A stretch of DNA of 64,000 bases, from positions 21,856 through 85,855 of the forward strand of contig NZ_JYLK01000020.1 in assembly GCF_001439805.1 (NCBI RefSeq), read 5' to 3'. Below, piece after piece: positions 62,776-64,000 of the stretch (position 1 is the first letter of the stretch; each line of letters opens with the position of its first letter). The position numbers were made by a program, and so were the translations under genes. The notes under the pieces are model-generated. The model had not been told where the DNA came from. It saw only the letters and a program-made list of their open reading frames with translations, and searched no databases. The stretch comes from Pseudomonas trivialis (lineage in GTDB: Bacteria; Pseudomonadota; Gammaproteobacteria; Pseudomonadales; Pseudomonadaceae).

Positions 62776-62826
62776 TGAAGCCCCCTCCCACAGTGCTTTG
62801 TGCTTTTTTCTCACTATGTGGGATGT
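62776..62826. repeat. Degenerate REP-like sequence
   Basis: GAAGCCCCCTCCCACAGTG and later ACTATGTGGGATG are the two arms of the REP class in imperfect form, after the GNAT gene. Confidence 0.4.
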
Positions 62827-62911
62827 AAATTTATATATTGAGATATTTCAGGCTCCGGGTTTATAGTCGCCTGCATCAGCACTCACTGCCAAAAATAAAA
62901 CAGGTGAAGCG

Positions 62912-63733
62912 ATGCAGGCACAACCGTTGTCACTCCCCGCCGTGCCCGAGCCGGTTTACGGCGAGCGGCTGAAGAACAAGGTGGTGATCATCACCGGCGC
63001 CGCCCAGGGTATTGGCGAGGCCATCGTGGCCTGTTTCCAGGCCCAGCAGGCGCGTCTGGTGATCGCCGATATCCAGGCCGACAAGGTCGAGAAGGTCGCA
63101 GCCCACTGGCGCGAACGCGGCGCCGATATTTACGCGCAAGCGGTCGACATCACCTGCAAAGCCCAATGGCAGGCGCTGGTCGACACGGCCATCGAGCGCT
63201 TCGGTCGCGTCGATGTGCTGGTCAACTGCGCCGGGGTCAACGTGTTCCGTGACCCGCTGGAGATGACCGACGACGACTGGCGCCGCTGCTTCGCCATCGA
63301 CCTGGACGGCGCCTGGTATGGCTGCCGCAGTGTGTTGCCGCACATGATCGCGCAGGGCATCGGCAACATCATCAACATTGCCTCCACCCATTCCAGCCAC
63401 ATCATCCCTGGCTGCTTCCCGTACCCCGTTGCCAAACACGGCCTGCTCGGCCTTACCCGCGCCCTGGGCGTCGAGTACGCGGCCAAGGGCATCCGCGTGA
63501 ATGCGATTGCGCCGGGCTACATTGAAACCCAGCTCAACGTCGATTACTGGAACGCCTTTCCCGACCCCCATGCCGAGCGCCAGCGCGCGTTCGACCTGCA
63601 CCCGCCCAAGCGCATCGGCCAGCCCATTGAGGTGGCGATGACCGCGCTGTTCCTGGCGACCGACGAGGCGCCCTTTATCAATGCCACCTGCCTGATGATC
63701 GATGGCGGGCGGTCTGTGATGTACCACGACTGA
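62912..63733 (+). CDS. SDR-family dehydrogenase, probably of the L-arabinose pathway
   Basis: 273 residues, classical SDR: TGAAQGIG (about residues 29-36), NCAGVN (about 105-110), catalytic Ser in NIASTHSSH and YPVAKHG with Tyr/Lys (about 172-176), then NAIAPGYIETQ. An N-terminal extension of about 20 residues precedes the Rossmann fold. It stands directly before an AraF-like sugar-binding protein, so oxidation of L-arabinose or a related pentose is the likely role. AT-rich promoter region at 62825-62880; AGGTGAAG before the ATG. Confidence 0.82.
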   Translation: MQAQPLSLPAVPEPVYGERLKNKVVIITGAAQGIGEAIVACFQAQQARLVIADIQADKVEKVAAHWRERGADIYAQAVDITCKAQWQALVDTAIERFGRVDVLVNCAGVNVFRDPLEMTDDDWRRCFAIDLDGAWYGCRSVLPHMIAQGIGNIINIASTHSSHIIPGCFPYPVAKHGLLGLTRALGVEYAAKGIRVNAIAPGYIETQLNVDYWNAFPDPHAERQRAFDLHPPKRIGQPIEVAMTALFLATDEAPFINATCLMIDGGRSVMYHD

Positions 63734-63765
63734 AACGTTGCTCAATAACAAGAATGAGGTGGTTC

Positions 63766-64000
63766 ATGCTGGTCAAAAACAGACTTAAGAAAACCCTGGG
63801 CGCCGTGGCGTTTGCATTGGCCTTCAGCGGGGCGGTTTCTGCTGAAGAAGTCAAAATCGGCTTCCTGGTCAAACAGGCCGAAGAACCCTGGTTCCAGACC
63901 GAATGGGCCTTCGCCGAAAAAGCCGGCAAGGAACACGGTTTCACCGTGATCAAGATCGCCGTGCCCGATGGCGAGAAAACCCTTTCGGCCATCGACAGCC
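63766..64000 (+). CDS. araF: Arabinose ABC transporter substrate-binding protein (cut by window end)
   Basis: First 78 residues only. A signal peptide (basic MLVKNRLKK, hydrophobic AVAFALAFSGAVS, cleavage near residue 26) is followed by VKIGFLVKQAEEPWFQTEW and VPDGEKTLSAIDS, very close to E. coli AraF. GAGG lies before the ATG. The remaining transporter genes should follow outside the window. Confidence 0.9.
   Translation, partial: MLVKNRLKKTLGAVAFALAFSGAVSAEEVKIGFLVKQAEEPWFQTEWAFAEKAGKEHGFTVIKIAVPDGEKTLSAIDS

Overview
The window is a chromosomal segment of a Pseudomonas, most likely the P. fluorescens group. Supporting signs are the high GC content, the gene orders (alaS-lysC-rsmA-tRNAs; flgMN-flgA-cheV-cheR-flgBCDE; nrdA beside a two-component pair; yceD-rpmF-plsX-fabD-fabG-acpP-fabF-pabC-mltG-tmk-holB-tatD), Pseudomonas-type proteins such as AmrZ and PcpS, and the REP/REPIN repeats between genes. 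It is mostly core genome. Accessory material is concentrated at 13.7-14.8 kb, 30.3-31.0 kb and 51.7-62.8 kb.

Layout. 1-7.4 kb: the end of alaS, lysC (with an apparent internal start for a beta subunit), rsmA, four tRNAs, the Mg2+ transporter mgtE, the regulator amrZ and two small membrane or exported proteins. 7.7-9.1 kb: an MFS transporter. 9.1-17.8 kb: motility and chemotaxis (ycgR/flgZ, flgN, flgM, flgA, cheV, cheR, flgBCDE), with a clear sigma-28 promoter before flgM, a clear sigma-54 promoter before flgB and an unrelated secreted-looking or sugar-binding-like gene inserted between cheR and flgB. 18-27 kb: nrdA, an RstAB-like two-component pair, the phosphopantetheinyl transferase pcpS and phoPQ behind four exact 11-bp-spaced direct repeats. 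27-30.3 kb: dctA with a sigma-54 promoter and palindromic upstream sites, then xdhC and a MobA-like gene. 30.3-31 kb: a tandem REPIN array that carries copies of the 3' end of rne. 31-38 kb: rne, rluC, a HAD phosphatase, sppA and yceF. 38.3-48.2 kb: the fatty-acid/ribosomal L32 operon through tatD. 48.2-51.7 kb: the sRNA gene rgsA, a TetR regulator, a MoaA-like enzyme, a lipoprotein and a DUF1285 protein. 51.7-56 kb: a GntR / ADP-ribosylglycohydrolase-like / NCS1 permease / PfkB kinase operon resembling E. coli yegW-yegU-yegV with a different transporter. 56-62.8 kb: small stress-type proteins, then a Pls/PosA-type single-module nonribosomal peptide synthetase with its own phosphopantetheinyl transferase and a GNAT. 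62.9-64 kb: an SDR dehydrogenase and the start of an arabinose ABC binding protein.

The best candidates for undescribed biology are four. (1) The Pls/PosA-like membrane synthetase with its dedicated PPTase; its specificity pocket, by my own reading, looks like one for a basic diamino acid. (2) The YegUVW-like nucleoside/ribosyl salvage operon. (3) The likely RgsA sRNA on the minus strand, whose sequence is antisense to the acpP Shine-Dalgarno region in this same window and also matches the rpmF leader. (4) Several regulatory layouts: phoP with four repeats, leaderless-looking yceD, rluC and gntR, and a candidate leader peptide before mgtE.
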